Source: Candidatus Cryptobacteroides caccocaballi (GTDB taxonomy: Bacteria; Bacteroidota; Bacteroidia; Bacteroidales; UBA932). Taken from it: a stretch of DNA of 43,044 nucleotides. Made by a program: the position numbers and the translations under genes. The notes under the pieces were generated by a model. The model worked only from the letters and a program-made list of their open reading frames with translations. It was not told the DNA's origin and ran no database searches. Below are positions 20,152 through 29,202 of this stretch, piece after piece. Positions within the stretch are counted from its first letter, which is position 1. The number at the start of each line of letters is the position of its first letter. The stretch lies in contig JAGHUQ010000014.1 in assembly GCA_018064725.1 (NCBI GenBank), forward strand, positions 1 to 43,044, read 5' to 3'.

Positions 20152-21390
20152 ATGGAAAGAAAAGTAGTCGTGACCGGAATGGGAGTCATCTCTCCGGTAG
20201 GTAATGACGTACAGACATACTGGAGCAATCTTGTCAACGGCGTCTGCGGCATTGTTCCAATAAATGAGTATGGGGAACTCGGCCTCAACGTGCATGTAGG
20301 AGGAACCGTCAAGGACTTCCAGCCAGAGGCCTATGGCATAGAGAAGCCGTTTGTCAGGAAACAGGACAAATTCACGATATACGCGGTAGCAGCCGCGCAG
20401 CAGGCTATGGCACAGTCAGGGCTTGTGTCCGGCGAAAACATCGACCCGATGCGACTCGGAGTATATGTGGGTTCCGGAATCGGAGGATACGGCACCATCG
20501 TCGCAGAGTGCGAGAAATCCGTTAAGGAAGGCCTGCGATGGATATCTCCAAATTATGTATCGACAATGATATCCAACATCGCCGGTGCCAATGTAGCCAT
20601 ACGATACAATGCCTGCGGTCCGTGCCTGGACACAGTTTCGGCATGTGCAAGCGGAACAAACGCGATAGGAGAAGCATACCGTGCAATCAGGCATGGATAT
20701 TCCGATGCCATCATCACAGGTGGCGCAGAAGCAGCTCTCGTTCCTATGGCAGCAGCATCTTTCGCCGCTTCAAGAGCACTGACAAAGGAACCGGATCCGC
20801 TCAGGGCAAGCATCCCTTTCAACGCAAACCGCGGAGGTTTCGTGCTCGGCGAAGGCGCAGGAATACTCGTTCTCGAGGAGTATGAGCACGCAAAGGCAAG
20901 AGGAGCAGAAATACTTGCATTCGTGTCCGGATATGGGCACAGCTGCGATGCGCACCATGTGACAGCACCGAATCCGACCGGCATGACCCAGGCTGCCGCA
21001 ATCAGGCAGGCCTTGGACGAAGCCGGATACAACTCTGATGACAAGCTTCACATCAACGCGCATGGTACAGGAACTCCGCTCAACGACAAATGTGAGACCC
21101 TTGCATTCAAGCTGGCTCTCGGTGAAGATGCAAAGAAGGCTCATATATGTTCCACAAAATCCATGACAGGGCACCTTCTCGGTGCAGCCGGTGCAATAGA
21201 AGCCATTGCTGCAATCCTTGCACTCAAAGAAGGTATCGTACCTCCTACGATCGGTCTGGACGAGCCTGATCCTGAGTGCGACCTCGACTACACGCCGAAC
21301 AACGCAGTCAAGACAGACCTCACGATTGCCATATCCGACTCGCTCGGCTTCGGAGGCCACAACGCCTGCGTCGCCTTCCGCAAAGCATAG
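20152..21390 (+). CDS. fabF: Beta-ketoacyl-ACP synthase (KAS II family)
   Basis: 412 aa; VVTGMGVISPVGNDV, catalytic Cys in DTVSACASGTNAIGEAYR, HGTGTPLND, GHLLGAAGAIE. Confidence 0.88.
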   Translation: MERKVVVTGMGVISPVGNDVQTYWSNLVNGVCGIVPINEYGELGLNVHVGGTVKDFQPEAYGIEKPFVRKQDKFTIYAVAAAQQAMAQSGLVSGENIDPMRLGVYVGSGIGGYGTIVAECEKSVKEGLRWISPNYVSTMISNIAGANVAIRYNACGPCLDTVSACASGTNAIGEAYRAIRHGYSDAIITGGAEAALVPMAAASFAASRALTKEPDPLRASIPFNANRGGFVLGEGAGILVLEEYEHAKARGAEILAFVSGYGHSCDAHHVTAPNPTGMTQAAAIRQALDEAGYNSDDKLHINAHGTGTPLNDKCETLAFKLALGEDAKKAHICSTKSMTGHLLGAAGAIEAIAAILALKEGIVPPTIGLDEPDPECDLDYTPNNAVKTDLTIAISDSLGFGGHNACVAFRKA

Positions 21391-21411
21391 GACAACAGTA
21401 TTGAATAACAT

Positions 21412-21441
21412 AAAAAGACCGGCCCAAAGGTCGGTCTTTTC
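21412..21441. terminator. Bidirectional terminator between fabF-like and prfA
   Basis: AAAAGACCGGCC-CAAA-GGTCGGTCTTTT. Confidence 0.85.
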
Positions 21442-21464
21442 TTATGTGTTGACTGTAGTGAAGT

Positions 21465-22553
21465 CTACTGTTCTCCAGCCTCTTTGAGACGCTCTGCGTT
21501 CTCAGCGATGATGAGCTGGTCAATCACGTCCTGGATAGCACCATCCATGAACACAGGAAGGTTGTACATGGTGTAGTTGATACGGTGATCGGTGACGCGT
21601 GACTGCTGATAGTTGTAAGTACGGATCTTTGCCGAACGGTCTCCGGTGCTGACCATGGTCTTACGCTTTGCAGAAATATTGTCGAGATACTTCTGATACT
21701 CCATGTTGTAGATACGTGTACGGAGCTCATTGAGAGCCTTGTCATAGTTCTTGAGCTGAGACTTCTCATCCTGGCACTGGACCACGATACCTGTAGGGAT
21801 ATGGGTGAGTCGGATTGCAGAATAGGTCGTATTCACGGACTGACCACCAGGACCTGAAGAACAGAAGGTATCCTTCCTGATATCCTTCTCGTTGAGCTCG
21901 ATATCGAACTCGCCTGCCTCCGGAAGGACTGCAACCGATGCTGCAGAAGTCTGAACACGTCCCTGAGTCTCAGTCTGAGGCACGCGCTGTACGCGATGCA
22001 CGCCTGACTCGTACTTGAGGGTACCATAGACATGGTCTCCGCTGACCTTTGCGACGATTTCCTTGAATCCGCCGGCAGCACCTTCCGACTGGCTGGTGAC
22101 TTCGATCTTCCAACCCTTGGTCTCAATGTACTTGCTATACATACGGAAAAGGTCTCCAGCGAAGATTGCAGCCTCGTCTCCACCGGCACCACCGCGGATC
22201 TCGAGAATAGCATTCTTCTCGTCCTCCGGATCTGCAGGTATGAGAAGGAGCTTGATATTCTGCTCCATTTCAGGAATCTTAGGCTCAATCTCCGAGATCT
22301 GCTCCTTGGCCATCTCACGGAGATCCTCGTCTTTCTCGTTGGCTATGATATCCTTCGCCATCTCAAGCTCATCCATGAGCATCTTGTATTCCTGACCGGC
22401 CTGAATAACAGGCGCAAGCTCCTTGTACTGCTTGTTAAGCTGCACGAACTTCTTCATGTCCGATACGACATCAGGACTTGCGAGCTGCTCCTGAAGAGAC
22501 TCATACTTTTCCTGAAGTCCAAGGACCTTTTCCAAAAGTGAATTTTCTGCCAT
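21465..22553 (-). CDS. prfA: Peptide chain release factor 1
   Basis: 362 aa; GGQSVNTTYSAIRLTHIPTG; RVPQTETQGRVQTSA (PxT type motif of RF1). Confidence 0.94.
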   Translation of the reverse strand: MAENSLLEKVLGLQEKYESLQEQLASPDVVSDMKKFVQLNKQYKELAPVIQAGQEYKMLMDELEMAKDIIANEKDEDLREMAKEQISEIEPKIPEMEQNIKLLLIPADPEDEKNAILEIRGGAGGDEAAIFAGDLFRMYSKYIETKGWKIEVTSQSEGAAGGFKEIVAKVSGDHVYGTLKYESGVHRVQRVPQTETQGRVQTSAASVAVLPEAGEFDIELNEKDIRKDTFCSSGPGGQSVNTTYSAIRLTHIPTGIVVQCQDEKSQLKNYDKALNELRTRIYNMEYQKYLDNISAKRKTMVSTGDRSAKIRTYNYQQSRVTDHRINYTMYNLPVFMDGAIQDVIDQLIIAENAERLKEAGEQ

Positions 22554-22590
22554 ATATGGTATTTTCTTTTCTCTGTGGTATTAAAGGCTG

Positions 22591-22598
22591 CAAATATA
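22591..22598 (-). promoter_or_regulatory. -7 box TATATTTG upstream of prfA
   Basis: Perfect TAnnTTTG on minus strand. Confidence 0.5.
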
Positions 22599-22616
22599 GC
22601 AATTTCTTACGAATCA

Positions 22617-23423
22617 CTACAATCCCTTGGACTTAGCCTCGTCCCAAAACTTATCCATCTCTGCAAGGGTCATGTCGGAAAGCCTGAGTCCCTTGCGCAT
22701 GGTATTCTCTTCGAGATAGGTGAATCTGCGGCGGAATTTCTCACATGTACCGCTCAACGCAACTTCCGGGTCGACGCCGTAGAGTCGTGCGGCATTGATC
22801 GTAGCGAACATCAGATCGCCGAACTCCTCCGTCATGTGGGCCATATCGTCTTCCTCGCAGGCCTCCTGAGCCTCCCCTATCTCCTCATGCACCTTGTCCC
22901 AGACGTCCTCTCTCCTTTCCCAGTCGAATCCGCATCCTCTTGCCTTCTCCTGCATAGAGAGAGCCTTGAGAACCGCCGGCATAGAAGTCGGGATGCCAGA
23001 CATCACTGTCTTGTTGCCATCCTTCTCCTTGGCCTTGACAAGTTCCCAGGTATCTGCAATCTCCTTCGCACTCGGAGCCTCACCCTCGGGAACGAGAGTT
23101 CCATCGCGGCGGAACACATGCGGATGACGGAAGATCATCTTGTCACAGACCTTGTTGATAGAGTCCGCAATGTCGAAAGAATCACTCTCCTGCCCTATCC
23201 TGGCATAGAATACCATATGGTAGAGCAAGTCGCCTATCTCCTTCATGGTCTCGGCCGAATCCTTCCTGATAATGGCATCGCTGAGTTCATATACTTCTTC
23301 CTCCGTCATAGGGCGGATGGACTCCATGGTCTGCTCTGCATTCCAGGGGCATCTTTCCCTCAATGCGTCCATAACGTCGAGCAGACGGCCGAACGCCTCC
23401 AGCTTTTCCTCTCTTGTGTGCAT
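22617..23423 (-). CDS. mazG: Nucleoside triphosphate pyrophosphohydrolase MazG
   Basis: RCPWNAEQTMESIRP, EEVYELSDAI, EIGDLLYHMVFYARI, EFGDLMFATINAARLYGVDPE; start trimmed to MHTREEK. Confidence 0.92.
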   Translation of the reverse strand: MHTREEKLEAFGRLLDVMDALRERCPWNAEQTMESIRPMTEEEVYELSDAIIRKDSAETMKEIGDLLYHMVFYARIGQESDSFDIADSINKVCDKMIFRHPHVFRRDGTLVPEGEAPSAKEIADTWELVKAKEKDGNKTVMSGIPTSMPAVLKALSMQEKARGCGFDWERREDVWDKVHEEIGEAQEACEEDDMAHMTEEFGDLMFATINAARLYGVDPEVALSGTCEKFRRRFTYLEENTMRKGLRLSDMTLAEMDKFWDEAKSKGL

Positions 23424-23435
23424 CAGATTATTTCT

Positions 23436-23443
23436 TAACTTTG
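23436..23443 (+). promoter_or_regulatory. -7 box TAACTTTG upstream of CoA-transferase gene
   Basis: Perfect TAnnTTTG. Confidence 0.55.
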
Positions 23444-23449
23444 TTGCCG

Positions 23450-23457
23450 CAAAAATA
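23450..23457 (-). promoter_or_regulatory. -7 box TATTTTTG upstream of mazG
   Basis: Perfect TAnnTTTG on minus strand. Confidence 0.55.
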
Positions 23458-23467
23458 ACCAATTTCC

Positions 23468-24766
23468 ATGAATTTGAACTTTGTTTCCGCTGACGAGGCC
23501 GTCAGCCACATCAAATCCGGATCACACATCCACCTCAGCAGTGTCGCAAGCGTACCGCATATCCTCATCAAGGCACTCTGCCGTCGCGCAGATGCCGGTG
23601 ATGTGAAGGACCTGCATTTCCATCATTTCCACACCGAAGGCCCAGCTCCTTACAGCGAGCCTCAGTACGAAGGAATTTTCTTCGATCAGGGCTTTTTCCT
23701 TGGTCCGAATGTCCGCAAGAACGTGAACGCAGGCTATGCAGATTACCTCCCTGTACACCTCGGTGAGACTCCAAGACTCTACCGTCAGGGCTTCATCAAG
23801 CTTGGCGCAGCTCTCGTCAACTGCTCCCTTCCTGATGAGAACGGTATGGTCAGCCTCGGCACATCCGTAGATTGCTCAGTAGCTGCTATCGATTCTGCAG
23901 AACTCGTCATCGGCGTAGTTAACCCTAACGTTCCGTTCGCATATGGAAACCTCATCCCACTCAGCAAGTTCGATTATCTTGTACAGGATGACGCTCCGCT
24001 TGTAACCGCCAATTTCGCAGAACCTACCCCTACCGAAATGCTCATCGGAAAGAACTGCGCAGCCCTCGTAAACGACGGAGACTGCCTCCAGATGGGTATC
24101 GGAGCTCTTCCGAACGCACTTGCCGGCGAGCTTGGAAACCACAAGAATCTCGGCCTCCATACAGAGATGTTCGCAGACGGACTCCTTCGTCTCATCAAGA
24201 AGGGTGTCATCAATGGCATGAACAAGAAGATCGATACCGGAAAGGTCGTATCGTCATTCCTTCTCGGAAGCAACGAAGTCTACTCGTTCATCGACCATAA
24301 CCCTGACGTTCTCATGCGTGACATCGAGTACACCAACAACCCTTGGATCATCGCACAGAACCCTAACATGAAGGCAATCAACTCCGCAGTGGAGGTTGAC
24401 CTCACCGGTCAGATCTGCGCAGACTCGATCGGAACAAGGCTCTTCTCCGGCACCGGCGGACAGCTCGAGTTCGTGCGTGGTGCATCCATGAGCGAAGGCG
24501 GAAAGAGCATCACCGCATTTGCATCAAGGACTGCAAAAGGCCAGAGCAAGATAACTGCTCAGCTCAATCCTGGAGCAGGAGTCGTAACTCCACGTTCTGA
24601 TGCGCACTGGGTAGTCACCGAGTATGGCGCCGTAGACCTCTACGGACGCAGCTGCCAGGAGCGTGCAAAGCTTCTCATAAGCATCGCACACCCCGACGAC
24701 CGTGAGATGCTCGACCGTCAGGCATTCGAGCGCTTCGGTCCTCACTATCACAACTTTGACATCTAA
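23468..24766 (+). CDS. Acetyl-CoA hydrolase/transferase family protein (4-hydroxybutyrate or acetate CoA-transferase-like)
   Basis: 432 aa; GIGALPNALAGELGNHKNLGLHTEMFADG, GGQLEFVRGAS, VVTEYGAVDLYGRS. Confidence 0.88.
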   Translation: MNLNFVSADEAVSHIKSGSHIHLSSVASVPHILIKALCRRADAGDVKDLHFHHFHTEGPAPYSEPQYEGIFFDQGFFLGPNVRKNVNAGYADYLPVHLGETPRLYRQGFIKLGAALVNCSLPDENGMVSLGTSVDCSVAAIDSAELVIGVVNPNVPFAYGNLIPLSKFDYLVQDDAPLVTANFAEPTPTEMLIGKNCAALVNDGDCLQMGIGALPNALAGELGNHKNLGLHTEMFADGLLRLIKKGVINGMNKKIDTGKVVSSFLLGSNEVYSFIDHNPDVLMRDIEYTNNPWIIAQNPNMKAINSAVEVDLTGQICADSIGTRLFSGTGGQLEFVRGASMSEGGKSITAFASRTAKGQSKITAQLNPGAGVVTPRSDAHWVVTEYGAVDLYGRSCQERAKLLISIAHPDDREMLDRQAFERFGPHYHNFDI

Positions 24767-24784
24767 CAGATTCCAATATGACGC

Positions 24785-24816
24785 AAAAAGGCGGTGACGA
24801 AAATCACCGCCTTTTT
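24785..24816 (+). terminator. Terminator of CoA-transferase gene
   Basis: Perfect 13-bp stem AAAAAGGCGGTGA-CGAAAA-TCACCGCCTTTTT. Confidence 0.9.
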
Positions 24817-24830
24817 ATTTTTCGCTCTCT

Positions 24831-24945
24831 GTTCCAGTCATCGACGGTGACGAACCCGTGACCACTCTCGGTCTCGTAAGAGAGGCCCGGCGCAAGCCGG
24901 GAGGGATGAGCGGAGCGAAGGTTCGCAGCCGTCGATGACTGGAAC
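24831..24945. repeat. Intergenic structured palindromic element A (115 nt)
   Basis: Closing stem GTTCCAGTCATCGACGG/CCGTCGATGACTGGAAC (17 bp perfect), 3x3 internal loop, CGAACC/GGTTCG (6 bp); inside TCTC-GTAA-GAGA and CCCGGC-GCAA-GCCGGG hairpins, then AGGGATGAGCGGAGCGAAG. Confidence 0.8.
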
Positions 24946-24949
24946 GAAA

Positions 24950-26176
24950 CTAATAATAGAACATATTGCGCCTAGGGAACTTGCTGCTGTATCGCAGGCG
25001 GCACTCATCGAAAAGCTCGGCAGTCGCCGTAGCCAGCCTAGGACCACGCCATGTGCTCGTATTGGTCACGAATATCCAGCACTCTCCGTCCGGAAAATAC
25101 TTTATCAGCGCACTAGTTCCGGTAAATGTGCCTGTCCTGGTCCAGCCCTTCTCCGGATTAGTGTCATTCCAGCCGAGAGAATACCATTCAGGAGCATGGT
25201 AGGCCGTCATTTCTTCCACGGAATATGAGCTGATGACGTCCTCGACCTCAGGACGTCCGTCAATCGAAGCGATCAGCTTTGCCAGTTCCAGCACCGAGCA
25301 GCACCAACCACCGGCACCGGAGAGTACGGTGATGTCATTGTCGCCATAGCTGTTCTTCGACACATCATGACTATAATACCTGACCTCACCCGGGAAACGG
25401 TCGACATACTCATTGCCAGCTATATGCATGTCATTGCAGCCTATAGGTTCGAGTATATTGCGGTCAATATAGGTCTCGTAGTCAGTGTCACCTATGACCT
25501 CGATTATCCTGGACAGGAGAAGGTATCCGAAATTGGAATACCTGTGGGTATCGCCAGGGCGATAGAGTACCTTCTTGCTCAGCCCATACCGTATATAGTC
25601 ATCGGCAAGAGGCTTCCTTGACAGACCGAGCGACTGTCTTACCGTGGAGGCAGCAAACATCGGATCTGTGGCAAAGCCACCCTGATGGCGCAGAAGATGC
25701 TCCACCGTTATCTTCGCGTAGTTAGGATCCTTCGAAGCATTCTCATACGCGGGTCCCACGAGTATGCCATCCTCCCCGAACACCGGGTCGCTGAGACTCA
25801 GCATGCCCTGATCCACAAGGTTCATGATGCCGACGGCAGTGATAAGCTTGGACACGGAAGCCACCCTCATCAGGTGGTTCGGCTGCATCGGCACCCCTTC
25901 GTCAGCCTTGCCGTAGCCCTTGGCGAAAACGAGCGAGTCATTTCGCATGACAGCTACGCATGCCCCCTTGAGCTCCCACTTCTGCATATACGACCGGATT
26001 TTCGAATCCAGGCCGCTCAGCTCAGGAATGTCAGAGTCAGCGTTTGTTATCGTAGTATTGAGATTCACGCCTACCTTAGGATAAGGAATGCGTGAAATAG
26101 GCCAATTGTCAGCAAACGTAGAAATCGACGCAATAATGGACAAGGCCAAAGATATGACCACCTTCCTATTCATCAA
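24950..26176 (-). CDS. Serine hydrolase, class C beta-lactamase-like
   Basis: 408 aa; SVSK (SxxK), YSN motif, signal peptide. Confidence 0.88.
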   Translation of the reverse strand: MMNRKVVISLALSIIASISTFADNWPISRIPYPKVGVNLNTTITNADSDIPELSGLDSKIRSYMQKWELKGACVAVMRNDSLVFAKGYGKADEGVPMQPNHLMRVASVSKLITAVGIMNLVDQGMLSLSDPVFGEDGILVGPAYENASKDPNYAKITVEHLLRHQGGFATDPMFAASTVRQSLGLSRKPLADDYIRYGLSKKVLYRPGDTHRYSNFGYLLLSRIIEVIGDTDYETYIDRNILEPIGCNDMHIAGNEYVDRFPGEVRYYSHDVSKNSYGDNDITVLSGAGGWCCSVLELAKLIASIDGRPEVEDVISSYSVEEMTAYHAPEWYSLGWNDTNPEKGWTRTGTFTGTSALIKYFPDGECWIFVTNTSTWRGPRLATATAELFDECRLRYSSKFPRRNMFYY

Positions 26177-26765
26177 GCAGCCCTGCCTTACGTGCGTATT
26201 CGATGATCATGTCCGCAGTCTGCTCAATTCCTATCTTGGAAGAATCGATACAGAGATCGTAGTTTGAGGCAACGCCCCAATTCCCGAAGGTATAGTGGTT
26301 ATAATAGCTCTCTCGTGCCCTGTCCTTCTTCTCGATATAAGACTCGACCTTCGCCGGATCAACGCCGCATCGATCGATGATCCTGGCTTTCCTGCTCTCC
26401 ATGGATGCCGTGATGAACACATCAAGAGTACAGTCCATGTCGCGAAGGATATAGTCTGAACAACGGCCCACGATGATTGCAGAACCGCTTTCGGCAATGT
26501 TACGTATGGTCTGGCTCTGCAGCTGGAACAGCATGACATCCTCGTTCGATCCATTGATTACGGAAGAAAGGCCCTGCAAAAGGCTGCTTCTGCTCTCGTC
26601 CTTCCTAGAGAACATTCCGGCACTGAGGCCGCTTTCCTCCGCAGCACGAGTAAGGAGTTCATTGTCATACACAGGTATGCCTAATTTCTTTCCGAGTTCC
26701 ATTGCAGTAGACTTTCCACCACTGCCGAACTGCCTTCCGATGTTTATGATAACCTTCTTTGCCAT
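26166..26765 (-). CDS. Cytidylate kinase-like family protein
   Basis: INIGRQFGSGGKSTAMELGKKLGIPVYDNELL; start trimmed to MAKKVIIN. Confidence 0.85.
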   Translation of the reverse strand: MAKKVIINIGRQFGSGGKSTAMELGKKLGIPVYDNELLTRAAEESGLSAGMFSRKDESRSSLLQGLSSVINGSNEDVMLFQLQSQTIRNIAESGSAIIVGRCSDYILRDMDCTLDVFITASMESRKARIIDRCGVDPAKVESYIEKKDRARESYYNHYTFGNWGVASNYDLCIDSSKIGIEQTADMIIEYARKAGLLDE

Positions 26766-26766
26766 A

Positions 26767-28155
26767 TTACATTCTGCTGCCAAGCACGGCTGGATCATCG
26801 CCGTCATTGAGTGAGTTCAACTGTCTGAGAAGCTTTGCCCTCATGACAAGCGCGATTGCGGCTGCGAGTATATCCGAAATCGGGAAACTCCACCACACGC
26901 CGTCACCATCCAGAAAAAGAGGAAGGACATAGAGAAGAGGGACAAGAATGATGAGCTGTCTTACCAGTGACAGGAAGATGGACTTGGTAATCATTCCCAG
27001 CGACTGGAACAGATTGGTAGCGATCATGCTTATACCGATGCTCCAGATGCAGCAGTTCATTATCCTTAGCCCATGAGCAGAAAGTTCGATGAGCTCCGGG
27101 TCATGAGTGAAGATTCCGGCTAGAGTCCTGGGAATCAAAACGCTGCAAAGGAATGCGGAAGTCACTATGACCGTGGCCATGTTGGTAGTCTTCTTGTAGA
27201 CCTCGATCACCCTCTTGTACTTTCTTGCGCCATAGTTATATCCGGCAATCGGCTGCATTCCCTGATTGAATCCCATGCAGATCATGATGAAAAGGAAGGT
27301 CAGCCTGTTGTTGATGCCATACGCACCGACACCGAGATCGCCGCAATATCTGACGAGCTGCTTGTTGATGAAGATGGTCACGATGCAGCTTGCCGCATTC
27401 ATCAGGAATGGTCCGAAGCCTATCTCTGTCGAATCCTTTGCAATCCTCCAGTCGAAACGGCATATTCCCTTCTCGAAATGCAGGACCTTCTTCTTGTCAC
27501 TGAAGAGCACCATAATCACGATGAGCGCAAGTGTCTGTGACAAAACAGTTGCCCATGCTGCGCCCTTGATACCCAAGTCCAGCACAAATATCATCACCGG
27601 ATCGAGTATCGTATTGAAAATGACGGTGAACAAGGTAAGGCCCATCGCCGTCCTCGGGTTGCCGGAAGATCTCATTGCTCCGTTCAATCCGAAGTAAAGA
27701 TGCGTAACGGCATTACCGGCGAGGATAATCTGCATATACTCTCGCGCATATCCTATGGTATTCTCACTAGCTCCGAAGAACATCAGGATAGGATCCAGGA
27801 ACATCAGGGCGACCGCCATGAATATCAGTCCGACCAATATATTGAGAGTCACAATGTTGCCAAGCACCTTATTTGCAGCAGCATAATTCTTCTGTCCCAG
27901 GAGGATCGAAAGCATAGTCGCACCGCCGACGCCCACGAGCGTTCCGAATGCCGTAGAAAGGTTCATCAGCGGGAATGTGATAGCCAAACCCGAGATTGCA
28001 AGAGCACCTACACCCTGTCCGATGAAGATGCTATCTACCATATTATAGAGAGAAGAAGCCGTCATTGCGATGATCGCAGGGACGGCATAATTCTTCAAAA
28101 GCTTACTTATTTTCTCTGTACCGAGTTCTGTTGGTACTGCCTGATTATCAGTCAT
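26767..28155 (-). CDS. MATE family efflux transporter
   Basis: 462 aa; 12 TM segments, MATE-type repeats (YNMVDSIFIGQGVGALAISGLAITFP, FGLNGAMRSSGNPRTAM). Confidence 0.92.
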   Translation of the reverse strand: MTDNQAVPTELGTEKISKLLKNYAVPAIIAMTASSLYNMVDSIFIGQGVGALAISGLAITFPLMNLSTAFGTLVGVGGATMLSILLGQKNYAAANKVLGNIVTLNILVGLIFMAVALMFLDPILMFFGASENTIGYAREYMQIILAGNAVTHLYFGLNGAMRSSGNPRTAMGLTLFTVIFNTILDPVMIFVLDLGIKGAAWATVLSQTLALIVIMVLFSDKKKVLHFEKGICRFDWRIAKDSTEIGFGPFLMNAASCIVTIFINKQLVRYCGDLGVGAYGINNRLTFLFIMICMGFNQGMQPIAGYNYGARKYKRVIEVYKKTTNMATVIVTSAFLCSVLIPRTLAGIFTHDPELIELSAHGLRIMNCCIWSIGISMIATNLFQSLGMITKSIFLSLVRQLIILVPLLYVLPLFLDGDGVWWSFPISDILAAAIALVMRAKLLRQLNSLNDGDDPAVLGSRM

Positions 28156-29164
28156 TGGAATCGTCTACAATTTCAATTTCGAAAATTAATGGGGCGTACT
28201 CGGGAATCTTGTCTCCGGAGCCAGATGCTCCATATCCATAGTTCGAATAGAAGATGCCGACGCCCTTCTCATTCGGTCTCATGTTCCAAAGGGTAAGGGC
28301 AAAACCACTGATGGTGTTAGACCCGCTCAATGTGATATCCGAATAATTCTCGCCCATCTTGATCTTCACCGGCCCATAGGTCCTATCTGAAGAGTACACA
28401 TTATAGATCTTCGCAAGATCCGGATCCGTGGTATCAAATACCTGACCGTTGAGGAGACGTCCGGTATAGTTGATGTAGAAAGTCGAATCCTTCTTGTATG
28501 CAGTCGTGTCTGAAGGCTCCTTCGTACGGATGTATCTGAAGCCGCGGGAACTCTTCTTGATCTGGCTGGCATCATAATTGGCTGCGATGTACCTGTCCAT
28601 GGTATCGATCTGCCAACGGTCAAGGCTATCGGTAGCGTCAGCGACCTTGAGCTCGTAAATATAGTCCACCGATGCGCCCTTGGTGTCATCAAGGTATCCG
28701 TTCAGAGACTCATGTCTGTTGCCGGTAAGAAGCCAGCGAGGAATAACCACCGTCCTGGTGCCACCTACCTTCATATCCCTGAGGGCATACTCAACACCGG
28801 CAAGCTGATTATTGTCGGCTAGCTTCCACACATGGTCACCATAATAAGTCGCCTTCTCATACTTGCCGAGCTGCTTCATGAGTTCAGGATCAGTAGTCTT
28901 CTCGATATTGCCGGAAATGCTCCTTACTGTATATGTCACGAAGACGTAATCCTTGTCTCCCACCTCTTCGCCGGTACCGACGACCTCGTCAAGGACATAT
29001 AATCCATCATTCCTCATCTGGACATCCGGATGGTTCATCGACATCCACGCCTCAAGGTATCTCTTTGCATCAGCGTAATTATAGCTGCTGACCGTCCTCG
29101 CACAGGAAGCAGAAAGTGCGACCAGCACGCAGGCAGAAAGAATATATGCTAAGTTTCTCTTCAT
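28148..29164 (-). CDS. FKBP-type peptidyl-prolyl isomerase lipoprotein, apparently two FKBP-like domains
   Basis: Lipobox LSASC; C-terminal FKBP (FYINYTGRLLNGQVFDTT...GFALTLWNMRPNEKGVGIFYSNYGYGASGSGDKIPEYAPLIFEIEIVD); start trimmed to MKRNLAYIL. Confidence 0.78.
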   Translation of the reverse strand: MKRNLAYILSACVLVALSASCARTVSSYNYADAKRYLEAWMSMNHPDVQMRNDGLYVLDEVVGTGEEVGDKDYVFVTYTVRSISGNIEKTTDPELMKQLGKYEKATYYGDHVWKLADNNQLAGVEYALRDMKVGGTRTVVIPRWLLTGNRHESLNGYLDDTKGASVDYIYELKVADATDSLDRWQIDTMDRYIAANYDASQIKKSSRGFRYIRTKEPSDTTAYKKDSTFYINYTGRLLNGQVFDTTDPDLAKIYNVYSSDRTYGPVKIKMGENYSDITLSGSNTISGFALTLWNMRPNEKGVGIFYSNYGYGASGSGDKIPEYAPLIFEIEIVDDSND

Positions 29165-29182
29165 TTCTTTAAAATAATCCCG

Positions 29183-29190
29183 CAAATATA
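29183..29190 (-). promoter_or_regulatory. -7 box TATATTTG upstream of FKBP lipoprotein gene
   Basis: Perfect TAnnTTTG on minus strand. Confidence 0.45.
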
Positions 29191-29202
29191 CTAAAAAATC
29201 AC

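Noticed and set aside
21465-22553. Release factor 2 with programmed frameshift
   Set aside because: PxT-type motif (RVPQTE) and an uninterrupted frame indicate RF1
22575-23438. 287-aa + strand ORF spanning all of mazG
   Set aside because: Length is striking but it mirrors the mazG frame; mazG motifs are clear and the ORF lacks recognisable features
24831-24945. Element A as just the terminator of the flanking genes
   Set aside because: A perfect terminator already precedes it (24785-24816), it has no T-run, and it is far larger than terminators elsewhere in the window
27700-28296. 198-aa + strand ORF antisense to the MATE gene
   Set aside because: Opposite a clear MATE transporter, no protein features
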